From: Clostridia bacterium | GTDB taxonomy: Bacteria > Bacillota > Clostridia > Oscillospirales > CAG-272 | Direction: 5' to 3' | NCBI GenBank assembly: GCA_017462545.1 | Contig: JAFTQX010000058.1 | Coordinates: forward strand, 1-42,880 | DNA: 42,880 nt | Translations under genes and position numbers: made by a program | Notes under the pieces: generated by a model | Seen by the model: the letters and a program-made list of their open reading frames with translations, nothing else | Database searches by the model: none | Told to the model about the DNA's origin: nothing | Shown here: one piece after another, positions 34,817 through 42,502 of the stretch | Layout: each line of letters begins with the position of its first letter | How positions within the stretch are numbered: the first letter of the stretch is position 1

Positions 34817-35496
34817 CAGCTCTTTCCCCCTTCAACGGGCGCAGTCGGAACAAAGCCGCCAAGCGCACAGATCTCTTCAAAGATTTTTTCGCTGGCAGCA
34901 CGGTATGCCTCGCTGCCGGAAAGCCCCTCGCTCACCAGCTCCTCATGCGGGATCGGCTGACCGAAAATGACCTCTACACGGCGAAAGAGGGCGTACCGTT
35001 GTTTTTTCATTTTTAAGCAAACGGGAATAACCGGGCAGCCCGCACGCAGGGCGATCATGCCCGCGCCGTTTTTGATGGGTGTATCTGCCGGGTTTTTACC
35101 CCCATATCGGTGCCCCTGCGGGAAGATAGCAACCAATTCGCCGCCCGCGGCAAGCGCAATGGTTTTTTTAATAGCGGCTACGTCTCCGCCACCACGATCA
35201 AGCTTGCAGGCACCAAGTGTGGTGATCAAGCGACCGAGGAGGGGTACACGAAACAGCTCTGCCTTGGCAAGGTAGCGCACCTGGCGAGGCAAAACGGCTG
35301 CAATGGAAACCACATCGCAAAACGCAACGTGATTGGCACAAATGAGAAAGCCCCCCTCGGCAGGCACGTTCTCCCTCCCCTGCGGCCGGAGGCGCAAAAG
35401 AAAGCGGAATATCCCCGCCAGCACACGGTGGGCGCGCATATAAAAGCGGTGGTTTTTCTCTTCCTTGGTTAGCTTCTTTTTCGGCGGCTTTTTCAC
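34816..35496 (-). CDS. plsC: PlsC-like 1-acyl-glycerol-3-phosphate acyltransferase
   Basis: 226 residues from a GTG. After a basic Lys-rich start, one hydrophobic segment (about 25-40) leads to the catalytic HX4D motif NHVAFCD. The third block reads FPQGHRYG where most relatives have FPEGTRS, followed by GAGMIALRAGCPVIPV. It acylates lysophosphatidate to phosphatidate at the membrane in phospholipid synthesis. The open frame begins at a TTG overlapping cmk, but AAGGAGG six bases before the GTG at 35496 decides the start. The cmk-plsC-ispH-rpsA order is usual for Clostridia. Confidence 0.88.
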   Translation of the reverse strand: MKKPPKKKLTKEEKNHRFYMRAHRVLAGIFRFLLRLRPQGRENVPAEGGFLICANHVAFCDVVSIAAVLPRQVRYLAKAELFRVPLLGRLITTLGACKLDRGGGDVAAIKKTIALAAGGELVAIFPQGHRYGGKNPADTPIKNGAGMIALRAGCPVIPVCLKMKKQRYALFRRVEVIFGQPIPHEELVSEGLSGSEAYRAASEKIFEEICALGGFVPTAPVEGGKS

Positions 35497-35510
35497 AAGC
35501 TGCCTCCTTT

Positions 35511-36175
35511 TCAAACGGTTATTTTTTCACGAATGATCGCAATCGCAGCAACAACAGTCTCCTCGGCGGTCAGGTCGGAGTTGTCAAGGAATACCGCGTC
35601 TGCCGCAGGAATGGCCGGTGCGGTCTTCCGTGTACTGTCGTTTTCATCACGCTCCAGCATTTCGGCAAGCACCTGCTCATAGGTGATCGGGTTCCCCTTT
35701 GCATGCAGCTCAAGGGTGCGGCGCTTGGCTCGCGCCTCAGGAGAGGCAGTCAAAAGATCTTGACCTCGGCATCCGGCAGGATGACGGTGCCGATATCGCG
35801 GCCATCCATAATCACATCGGTCTTACGGGCGATGGAGCGCTGCGTTTCCAATAAAAATTCACGCACGGCGGGAATGGCAGAAACGGCGGAGGCATACATG
35901 GAGATTTCAGGCGTGCGAATGCGGTCGCCCACATCCTCGCCGCAGAGATAAATATGCTGCTCTCCCCCTTCAAAAACCATTTCCAGCTGAATGTCCGGCA
36001 GGCAAGCAATCACAGCGGGGGCATCCTTGGGGTCTACCCCACGGCCGCGAACAAACAGCCCAATCGAGCGGTAGAGAGCACCGGTATCCACATATACAAT
36101 GTGCATTTCACGGGCAATGGCCTTGGCAAGGCTGCTTTTACCTGCCCCGCTGGGGCCGTCTAATGCGATTTTCAT
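35511..36175 (-). pseudogene. cmk: Cytidylate kinase, split by a single-base frameshift
   Basis: The N-terminal piece (36175-35750, 141 residues) has the P-loop LDGPSGAGKSS, VDTGALYR and MDGRDIGTVILPDAEVKIF. It then hits a TGA. The next piece (35753-35511) continues exactly where the family does, LTASPEARAKRRTLEL, in the -1 frame, giving about 221 residues in all. One missing T in the TTTT run (35752-35755) explains the break. It may be a real mutation, a sequencing or assembly error, or two chains joined by TTGA reinitiation. The enzyme phosphorylates CMP and dCMP. AGGAGG precedes the ATG at 36175, which overlaps the upstream stop by four bases. Confidence 0.85.
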
Positions 36176-37449
36176 AACGATTCCTCCTGATTGATATAGG
36201 CTGCAGCCGCACGACCGGCGCATACGCCGGTGGCAAAGGCGATCTGCAGATTGTAGCCGCCTGTATACGCATCTACATCCAAAATCTCGCCCGCGAAGAA
36301 CAATCCGGGCAGTTTTTTGGACATCATGGTCTTGGGGTCAACCTCCTTGACCTCAATCCCACCCGAGGTGATAATGGCCTCCTCAATGGGGCGAAAGTCG
36401 CTAAGCGGAACACGAAAATGCTTGAAGCAGGCAAGAAGACGCTTGCGCTCCTCCCGCGTAATCGCATTCACCTTTTTCTCCCCCGCAATGCCACTACGCC
36501 GCACCATCACGGGAATCATCCCCGAGGGAAGCAGATCGCCCAGGGCATTGGCAAAATTGCGATTGGCATATTTGGCAAAATCCGAACAGAGGCGGGCATC
36601 CAGTGTTTTTTCGTCCAACGCGGGCTTGAGATCGATCTCAGCCACCAAGCTGTTGATCGCCACACCGCGCAAATGCGCGGAGGCACTTAAGATCATAGGG
36701 CCGCTGAGCCCAAAGTGGGTAAAGAGCATCTCACCAAAATCCTCATAGATCAGCTTGCCTCCCGCTGCGGGCAAAATACGCAAGCCAACATTTTTGAGGG
36801 CGAGTCCCATCAAGAGAGGGCAATCGGGATCGGGCGAGGTGAGTGGTACCAGTGACGGGGTCAGCGCAGTTACGGTATGCCCCAGCCGCGCAGCAAGCTG
36901 ATAGCCGGAGCCATCCGATCCGGTAAGCGGATAAGACTTGCCGCCCGTGGCAAGGATGACGGCATCGGCGACATACGCCCGCTCTGCGGTCGTAGCAACC
37001 CATTTGCCATCCTCACGATGACAAAGCCCTTCCACCTTCTCGTGATGCCACTCTGCCCCGCCGGAATACCCAATCAAGGCATCTACAATATCCAGCGCGC
37101 GATCGGATTGCGGAAAGACGCGGCGCCCGCGTTCGGTCTTCAGCGGTACGCCGTGTTCTTCAAAAAACGCCATGGTTGCAGAGGGGGGAAAGGCCGCCAT
37201 GGCAGCATATAAAAAGCGCGGATTGCGCGGCACATTGGAAAGCAGCTCCTGCGGCGTACAATCATTGGTAACATTGCACCGCCCCTTGCCCGTAATGGCA
37301 ACCTTGCGACCGGGGCGGGATTTCCCCTCCAGCACGGTCACAGCAGCCCCCGCCTCCAAGGCGCTTCCTGCCGCCATCATACCGGCGGCACCGCCGCCAA
37401 TAACGAGCACGCGCGGACATTCAGCGCTTGGCATAGACATCATACTCAT
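36172..37449 (-). CDS. HI0933/YhiN family flavoprotein
   Basis: About 425 residues. The FAD-binding start is RVLVIGGGAAGMMAAGSALEAGA, followed by GKGRCNVTND, ILATGGKSYPLTGSDGSGY and the closing LPGLFFAGEILDVDAYTGGYNLQIAFATG. These are hallmarks of the HI0933 (BaiN/YhiN) group; some members reduce bile acid or other double bonds, most have no known substrate. The start overlaps the rpiR gene in another frame. Several Met codons (37449, 37443, 37440 and 37434) compete; GGAG ten bases before 37449 makes that one slightly better. The 3' end overlaps cmk by four bases. Confidence 0.88.
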   Translation of the reverse strand: MSMMSMPSAECPRVLVIGGGAAGMMAAGSALEAGAAVTVLEGKSRPGRKVAITGKGRCNVTNDCTPQELLSNVPRNPRFLYAAMAAFPPSATMAFFEEHGVPLKTERGRRVFPQSDRALDIVDALIGYSGGAEWHHEKVEGLCHREDGKWVATTAERAYVADAVILATGGKSYPLTGSDGSGYQLAARLGHTVTALTPSLVPLTSPDPDCPLLMGLALKNVGLRILPAAGGKLIYEDFGEMLFTHFGLSGPMILSASAHLRGVAINSLVAEIDLKPALDEKTLDARLCSDFAKYANRNFANALGDLLPSGMIPVMVRRSGIAGEKKVNAITREERKRLLACFKHFRVPLSDFRPIEEAIITSGGIEVKEVDPKTMMSKKLPGLFFAGEILDVDAYTGGYNLQIAFATGVCAGRAAAAYINQEESL

Positions 37450-38278
37450 CCCAAATGCGCTCCAGCTTATCAAAGCGGGCGGTCACCTGTTCTCTATGCG
37501 TTTTGGTGATAGCCACGATAATGGCATTCAGAATGCTGAGCGGTGCAACCAGCGAATCGACGTAAGAGACCATATCGCTTTGCGCGGTCAGCACGTATTT
37601 GGCGTATTTCGCAATAGGAGACATGGTGCTATCCGTCAAGGAAGCAACAACAGCCCCCTGCGCATGCGCATATTTTACGGCATTGATCACGTTTGTAGAA
37701 TAACGCGGGAAGCTGATAGCAAAGAGCATATCCTCCGGCCCGATATCCAGAATCTGTTCAAACACCTCGCCCTTGCTGTGCGCCTGGATCAAAAATACAT
37801 TCTCCGAAATCAGACGCAGGTTAAAATTGAAAAACGAGGCAAGCGACGCCGTGGAGCGTGCGCCGATGATAAAGAGGCGCTTTGCCTTTACGATGGCATC
37901 GACCGCAGCGTGGAACGATGCACGATCAATGTTTTCCAGCGTATATTTGATCTTGCTGATATCGGCAGTCAATACGCCATCCAGAATATCCCCATCCCCA
38001 TAGCGCAGATCAGAGATCTGAATGCGCTGATTGGAGGTCAGCTTGGCACGTACCAGCTCCTGCACGGCACGTTGCAGCTCGGGATATCCCTCATATCCCA
38101 GCTCAAGAGCGAAGCGAACAACCGTGGATTCGGATACCTGCACCATCTCGCCCAGCTTGGCGGCTGTCATGTAGGCTGCCTTGTCATAATTGTCGAGAAT
38201 AACAGTGGCAATTTTTTTCTGCCCCTTGGAAAATTCTGAAAATTGGCTTCGAATTCTGCTTTCGATGTCGTTTTCCAT
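37421..38278 (-). CDS. RpiR family transcriptional regulator
   Basis: 285 residues, normal for RpiR. The N-terminal winged helix-turn-helix (about 1-77) carries ESRIRSQFSEFSKGQKKIATVIL and VSESTVVRFALELGYEGYPELQ. The SIS sugar-phosphate-binding domain (about 125-260) has FIIGARSTASLASFFNFNL and DMLFAISFPRYSTNVINAVKYA. Such regulators sense sugar phosphates, often amino sugars or sialic acid products. GGGAGGG before the ATG at 38278 gives the start. The frame reads back further, through the promoter, but that part is not protein-like. It heads the operon to ispH-rpsA and lies beside a sialidase-like gene. Confidence 0.93.
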   Translation of the reverse strand: MENDIESRIRSQFSEFSKGQKKIATVILDNYDKAAYMTAAKLGEMVQVSESTVVRFALELGYEGYPELQRAVQELVRAKLTSNQRIQISDLRYGDGDILDGVLTADISKIKYTLENIDRASFHAAVDAIVKAKRLFIIGARSTASLASFFNFNLRLISENVFLIQAHSKGEVFEQILDIGPEDMLFAISFPRYSTNVINAVKYAHAQGAVVASLTDSTMSPIAKYAKYVLTAQSDMVSYVDSLVAPLSILNAIIVAITKTHREQVTARFDKLERIWDEYDVYAKR

Positions 38279-38331
38279 ACCATGTCCCTCCCAATTTTGC
38301 CCCTTCTTACAGGGCACGATGCGATAGTTAC

Positions 38332-38360
38332 AGTATAGCACAGTCTTTCTGTTTTTGCAA
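38332..38360 (-). promoter_or_regulatory. Promoter of the rpiR operon
   Basis: On the minus strand, TTGCAA (38355-38360), 17 bases, TATACT (38332-38337) with a TGC extended -10. The -35 box lies inside a 24-base palindrome (38352-38375). Confidence 0.78.
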
Positions 38361-38375
38361 GATGTCTTGCAAAAA
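38352..38375. promoter_or_regulatory. 24-base palindromic operator candidate
   Basis: TTTTTGCAAGA and TCTTGCAAAAA are perfect inverted arms around a two-base centre. The site covers the -35 box of the rpiR promoter, where a bound dimer would block RNA polymerase. Self-regulation by the RpiR protein is the simplest reading, but it is inference. Confidence 0.6.
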
Positions 38376-38425
38376 TATTCACTTTTTCTTATTTTTGCAG
38401 GAAGTGCTCTCCTGTCAAAGGCAAA

Positions 38426-38457
38426 GAAAATCGCGGCAGTATTCTGCCGCGATTTTC
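38426..38457. terminator. Terminator after the sialidase-like gene
   Basis: GAAAATCGCGGCAG and CTGCCGCGATTTTC pair perfectly around TATT. A- and T-rich flanks allow action on either strand. It stops the pnuC-sialidase unit just upstream of the rpiR promoter; the sialidase stop codon abuts the stem. Confidence 0.88.
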
Positions 38458-39603
38458 TTATTCGATGACAAGGCGACGAATGGTCATTTCTGACAGAACA
38501 TGCGAGCCGCCGACCAGCTTCTCGTAGATAGGACCGCCGCTGCAATAGCTGAGCAGCATCGTCTTTTCATCCACAAAAAAGATAGCGGGATAGCAATAGC
38601 CGCGTGTGGGATCATTTTCCAAAATGGTCGGTCCACCAAAGTTGATGCCATCCGTGCTTTCGGCAATCACAAGCGGATTGCGGTTCCAATGCACCTTAAC
38701 GTCCGGCCGGCCGTTATAATAGGGCATGGGGTTCCAGACCGCGTAATATTTGCCGTTATAGGGATTTCTTGCCACCTTCAGTGGCGATTCCGGCGAGGTA
38801 AAGCGCGAGGGCTGTGCCCCTGTCCAATTCATGCCGCCGTCATAGGAATAGCTTTCGTACTGAAAACCGAGATCGGTACGCGCATGCAGCCACACAACAC
38901 CGTTTGGCAGCTCGACAAGGCCCGGCTCCTGCATGCCGGATCTTGAAACGCTGATGTTCGGCAGCTGAACAGCACCGGGTGCCTCGCACCAGCTACGGCC
39001 ATCGTCATCCGAATAAAAGATATGCGCCTCTGAGCGATGTTCAATGGCCATGCGGCCGTTTACATAATTGAGGATATGCCGCCCAAAGGGCAGCAGCAGG
39101 CGGCCGCTTGAAAGACGAAGTGCACGGTCATTGTTCATCACATAATAGGCGCGCACGCCGGTGGTGCAGAGCACCTCGCTCTCTCTTGTAAAGGGCTCGT
39201 TATCCTTTGCACGACGCAAAACGAAATCAAGATGACCGTCCGCGCGACCGTATTCATCCTTAATTAGACCTATATGCTTGACACCGAAGAACATACCGAT
39301 CTCCCCGTTTTGCATACGGGCAAGCGAAACGCTCATCACATTTTGCACATCGTTGCCATATTCATCGGCAGAGGCAAGCGTGACCGGCTCATCGGTCAGG
39401 CAGGTCTCTCCCTTTTCATCAAAATAGAGGCCGGCGATCCGACAGGGCGCATCATCGCTTGCGCCGTCTCCCCCCTTCAGAAAGCGGCTGTAGGCAAACA
39501 GAATGCGTCCATCGTTCAAGCGGATAAAGGAGCCCTCACTATTTCGCGGATTGTCCCCCGTTGGAGACAGTGTGGTGACAACCTTCGATTCAAGAATTCT
39601 CAT
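38458..39603 (-). CDS. BNR-repeat sialidase-like protein
   Basis: 381 residues with a six-bladed beta-propeller pattern. Asp-box motifs SDDDGRSW and YDGGMNW are clear. The N-terminal GDNPRNSEGSFIRLNDGRILFAYSRF, with Arg and Glu, resembles the first blade of exo-alpha-sialidase-like proteins. There is no signal peptide, so it is probably cytoplasmic and would act on an imported or intracellular substrate. Catalytic identity is uncertain; many such proteins are neither true sialidases nor assayed. AAAGGAG before the ATG at 39603 fixes the start and excludes 31 upstream codons. It overlaps the pnuC-like gene by 14 bases, so translation is probably coupled. Confidence 0.8.
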   Translation of the reverse strand: MRILESKVVTTLSPTGDNPRNSEGSFIRLNDGRILFAYSRFLKGGDGASDDAPCRIAGLYFDEKGETCLTDEPVTLASADEYGNDVQNVMSVSLARMQNGEIGMFFGVKHIGLIKDEYGRADGHLDFVLRRAKDNEPFTRESEVLCTTGVRAYYVMNNDRALRLSSGRLLLPFGRHILNYVNGRMAIEHRSEAHIFYSDDDGRSWCEAPGAVQLPNISVSRSGMQEPGLVELPNGVVWLHARTDLGFQYESYSYDGGMNWTGAQPSRFTSPESPLKVARNPYNGKYYAVWNPMPYYNGRPDVKVHWNRNPLVIAESTDGINFGGPTILENDPTRGYCYPAIFFVDEKTMLLSYCSGGPIYEKLVGGSHVLSEMTIRRLVIE

Positions 39604-40267
39604 TGGCAATCTCCTTTTGTTGTTTTTTATATAGTGCGTTGGCGCGGAAGATCGCACGCACAGCAAAGAAGCAGGAACAAGCAGACTGAATGACATAGGT
39701 GATCTGTCCCGGGTTTTCTTTCATAAGAGATATTTGAAGCAGGATGCCAACAATGTTGGAAAGAATCTGCAGATAGGTATATTCAATGAAAGAGAACATT
39801 GTCAGAATGTAAATCAGGACACCGAGCAGCGTGCTGGTATTATCCAGAATTTGCGAGGCAGAGCCTAGTTCGCGCAGAACAAAGTAAACTGCCACCCATG
39901 CGGCAGCAAAGAGTGCCAGCGTTAATAGCGCCCCTCCGCCCCCCAAATGACGCAGGCGTGTGGAATGTCCATCTGCCCTTCGCCGCCACATAAAGAAGGT
40001 GGCCATCTGCAGGGGAAAGGAGATCAGCAATGCCTGTGCAGCCGAGGCATAGACACCAAGCCCGATGTACACGATCGCATACGCAATCGAATTCAACGAG
40101 CCAAGCAGATAGGCGTAGCGGCTGACGCGGGCTTGCAGAAAGTAGATAATCAGCGACACACATAGCGGCAGGAACCGAAACGGATGCTGTTTGAACACGA
40201 TCGCCGTGATGGTAATCAACACAAACGTAAATAAAACGAACAACTTGTCAAAGTTCTTTCGTAGCAT
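39590..40267 (-). CDS. PnuC-like vitamin transporter
   Basis: 225 residues with about seven membrane helices. Features of the PnuC family include the N-terminal pair of helices, ISFPLQMATFFMWRRR after helix 4, and the late ILDNTSTLLGVLIYILTMFSFIEYTYLQILSNIVGIL, which carries the substrate-site region. PnuC moves nicotinamide riboside by facilitated diffusion, while relatives carry thiamine or riboflavin; the substrate here is not certain. AAAGAGG five bases before the ATG at 40267 gives the start. It is the first gene of a two-gene unit with the sialidase-like protein, an unusual partner. Confidence 0.82.
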   Translation of the reverse strand: MLRKNFDKLFVLFTFVLITITAIVFKQHPFRFLPLCVSLIIYFLQARVSRYAYLLGSLNSIAYAIVYIGLGVYASAAQALLISFPLQMATFFMWRRRADGHSTRLRHLGGGGALLTLALFAAAWVAVYFVLRELGSASQILDNTSTLLGVLIYILTMFSFIEYTYLQILSNIVGILLQISLMKENPGQITYVIQSACSCFFAVRAIFRANALYKKQQKEIANENS

Positions 40268-40295
40268 AGCGTCCTCTTTAAATATTGTTACGTTT

Positions 40296-40324
40296 ATTGT
40301 ACCGCGCACACCGCGCTTTTGCAA
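40296..40324 (-). promoter_or_regulatory. Promoter of the pnuC-sialidase unit
   Basis: On the minus strand, TTGCAA (40319-40324), 17 bases, TACAAT (40296-40301). The spacer is GC-rich. The 5' leader would be only about 20 bases, too short for a riboswitch. Confidence 0.65.
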
Positions 40325-40330
40325 GCAGCA

Positions 40331-40363
40331 AAACGGACATTTTAAAGAGAGTTATGTCCGTTT
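40331..40363. repeat. Inverted repeat upstream of the pnuC promoter
   Basis: AAACGGACAT and ATGTCCGTTT flank a 13-base AT-rich centre. The pair ends six bases before the -35 box of the pnuC-sialidase promoter and 5 bases after the upstream terminator stem. The place and perfect ten-base arms fit a site for a dimeric regulator; a weak second terminator is possible. Confidence 0.55.
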
Positions 40364-40366
40364 CGG

Positions 40367-40405
40367 AAAAGAACCGCGAAGGATTTTTCCTTCGCGGTTC
40401 TTTTT
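40367..40405 (-). terminator. Terminator after the redox fusion gene
   Basis: On the minus strand, AAAGAACCGCGAAGGA (40388-40403 in complement) pairs with the matching 16-base arm at 40368-40383 around a four-base loop, with flanking A and T runs. The stop codon of the fusion gene sits at the stem's edge. Confidence 0.92.
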
Positions 40406-41882
40406 ATCGCTGCCCCTCAATCAGAGCGGCCAGCGTCTCGTAGGAAACCTTGCCCTCGTAGCGAGCCAACACAAAGCCGTCCCCATCCAGCACGATGGTC
40501 ATAGGATAGGTATCCTTACCACCAAGCAGCGTATAGCAGGTATCCTCCTTTGTATCCTGCCCAAAGAGCATGACACTGTTCGGATAATAGGCATCAATAT
40601 ACGCAGGGGCTTGCGCGGCATCCAACGCGCTGTGAATGGCAAGCACTGTCACCTCATCGGCATAATCGGCGGCGATGGCGGCAAACGCAGGCAGCTCCTC
40701 CTTACAGGGGGCGCACCACACGCCCCAGAAATTGATAATGGTCACACGTCCGCGATGCGCGGAAAGCGTGTAGCTTTCTTCTCCCGCGCCGTAGAGCGGA
40801 ACGGTCAGGTCATAGCAAAGATCGCCTACTGTGCTGCCGTGCACGCCATCACTTGGCGTGTTGGGCAGACTTTGATCAAGGAAATTGTAATAGACAAGTG
40901 CAAAAATCAGTACAGCCGCCAGCAAAACGCTGATGACGATGCGCAAGCACTTACCGCGCTTCACCGATTTTGCAGGAGCAGTCCCCTCCTCCACCTCGTT
41001 CGGCGGCAAAATGAGACGGTTTCCCTTGCGGGTGATCGCTTTTGTAGGGCACACGGCAGCGCACTCGCCACATTGGATGCACTCGTGGTCACCCACGCGG
41101 CGCACATCCATGCCGCAGTAGCCGGTGCAAAGACCGCAATCAATGCACCTCTCTTCCTCCACCTTCATGCCAAGCAGGCAAAAACGGTTGAAAAGACCGT
41201 AGATCGCGCCAAGCGGACAGAAAAAGCGGCAGAAAAACCGATAAACAAAGACAGAGCCTACAAGAAAGACGACCAGCAGCACGAATTTCCAAGTAAAGAG
41301 TGGCCCAAGCATGCGGAACATATCCGAATTGCCGACATAAGACAGAAGACTGACTGCCCCCTCCAGTGTGCCGGCAGGGCAAACGTATTTACAAAAGGCG
41401 GGCAGCGTACCGTCCTTCAGCATATATAGGATGGGATAGGCCACCACAAGAAGAGCCAGCAGCACATATTTGAAATACGAAAGCAGGCGCGTAAAGCGAT
41501 TTTTCTTCAGCTTGGGCGTTTTGATCTTATGCAGCAGCTCCTGCAGCAGCCCAAACGGACAGAGAAACGAGCAAATGGCGCGGCCAAACAGCAAGCCGTA
41601 CAGCAGAAGAATGCCAAAAATGTAGTACGGCACGCGCGCCCCACTCGCGGCAAGAGAATTTTGCAAAGCGCCAAGCGGACAGGCGGTGGTAGCACCGGGG
41701 CAGGAATAGCAGTTTAACCCGGGTGCGCAAAGTGCCTTAGAAGGACCCTTATAGAGACGACCGGTGGCAAAGCCCTTGAGGTTGGCGTTAAACAGCAGCG
41801 CGGCATAGAGCTGAATCAAACGGCGCTTGCTGGGTCTGTGGGCGGCAAGCCACTGCCGCATATGTGAAAGCATCTTCTTCAT
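40404..41882 (-). CDS. Iron-sulfur membrane protein fused to thioredoxin
   Basis: 492 residues. The first about 235 form a NapH/CcoG-like membrane part with four cysteines at 52, 58, 61 and 68 and three CXXXCP motifs (104-109, 164-169 and 218-223). Two 4Fe-4S ferredoxin motifs follow (246-256 and 268-279). A further membrane helix (about 313-334) leads to a C-terminal TlpA/ResA-type thioredoxin domain with the active site WCAPC (389-393). Established NapH topology puts the ferredoxin part in the cytoplasm and this thioredoxin outside. The likely role is to move electrons across the membrane to reduce outside thiols; this is inference. The ATG at 41882 follows the partner gene's stop almost directly. 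Confidence 0.88.
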   Translation of the reverse strand: MKKMLSHMRQWLAAHRPSKRRLIQLYAALLFNANLKGFATGRLYKGPSKALCAPGLNCYSCPGATTACPLGALQNSLAASGARVPYYIFGILLLYGLLFGRAICSFLCPFGLLQELLHKIKTPKLKKNRFTRLLSYFKYVLLALLVVAYPILYMLKDGTLPAFCKYVCPAGTLEGAVSLLSYVGNSDMFRMLGPLFTWKFVLLVVFLVGSVFVYRFFCRFFCPLGAIYGLFNRFCLLGMKVEEERCIDCGLCTGYCGMDVRRVGDHECIQCGECAAVCPTKAITRKGNRLILPPNEVEEGTAPAKSVKRGKCLRIVISVLLAAVLIFALVYYNFLDQSLPNTPSDGVHGSTVGDLCYDLTVPLYGAGEESYTLSAHRGRVTIINFWGVWCAPCKEELPAFAAIAADYADEVTVLAIHSALDAAQAPAYIDAYYPNSVMLFGQDTKEDTCYTLLGGKDTYPMTIVLDGDGFVLARYEGKVSYETLAALIEGQR

Positions 41883-41883
41883 A

Positions 41884-42300
41884 TCAGCCAAGACCTATAC
41901 ATTCGGTGCAGATGCGGACGGCCTTTTCCATCACATCCCGCATACTACCATTGAACACTCCCAAAACAATCATGCAGAGAGCCGCAACCAACACCGTCGC
42001 GTGAAGCACACGCTCCTTGCGCGGGGACATGTGTGGTTCTTTCGTCGGCTTGCTGCCGCGAGCAATACCTGTTTTTTTACGGCAAAGGATTGCGGTGGCG
42101 AGCGCAACGATGGCGGTCAATCCGATTGGCAATGCAAGGTAACCAAGCGCGGCAACCACACGCTCTCGTGTGTAGGGGGCATCACCCGATAGCCCAATGC
42201 GGACACAGAAAACGATCAACAGGAGTCCGCACAAGAGAATCAAGGCAGTAAGCATCCAGGAGAACAAACGACAGGTACGATCAAGCGATTCTTTTTTCAA
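41884..42300 (-). CDS. CXXC membrane protein, partner of the redox fusion
   Basis: 138 residues from a TTG with AAAGGAG seven bases upstream. Three membrane helices (about 12-34, 50-72 and 100-118) are followed by a short end VRICTECIGLG with a CXXC pair (131-134). The last 40 residues resemble the small CD1871A-type CXXC proteins of Clostridia that are found beside 4Fe-4S and thioredoxin genes. Here that part appears fused to two extra helices. The CXXC pair probably exchanges electrons with the neighbouring thioredoxin or iron-sulfur protein. The function is not established. It has its own promoter and ends one base before the next gene. Confidence 0.72.
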   Translation of the reverse strand: MKKESLDRTCRLFSWMLTALILLCGLLLIVFCVRIGLSGDAPYTRERVVAALGYLALPIGLTAIVALATAILCRKKTGIARGSKPTKEPHMSPRKERVLHATVLVAALCMIVLGVFNGSMRDVMEKAVRICTECIGLG

Positions 42301-42359
42301 AGCACGGCTCCTTTCATAAAAATCGATCTTCCAATGACAGCTTATATGATCGCTGTATC

Positions 42360-42388
42360 ATTATAGCACGAAAAAGAAAAAACTGCAA
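42360..42388 (-). promoter_or_regulatory. Promoter of the redox module
   Basis: On the minus strand, TTGCAG (42383-42388), 17 bases, TATAAT (42360-42365) with a TGC extended -10. The leader is about 50 bases. The rest of the 42301-42560 gap, apart from the tRNA promoter, shows only AT-rich sequence. Confidence 0.78.
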
Positions 42389-42502
42389 TCCCCTTTTACC
42401 ATCATCACAAAATCAAAAAACCTTCGCATACTCGCACGCCCTCTCTTGTGCAAGCCGGTCTTGCGTCATTTTTGATTTTTTTATAAAAAACGAAAAAACA
42501 TC

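Noticed and set aside
35748-35758. Programmed -1 frameshift in cmk
   Set aside because: The junction ATC TTT TGA does not offer a good -1 slippery heptamer, since re-pairing on CTT would mismatch, and Cmk is not known to use one. A base loss or read error is simpler.
38279-38545. Upstream extension of the rpiR-type gene
   Set aside because: It covers the promoter, the 24-base palindrome and a terminator; GGGAGGG supports the ATG at 38278.
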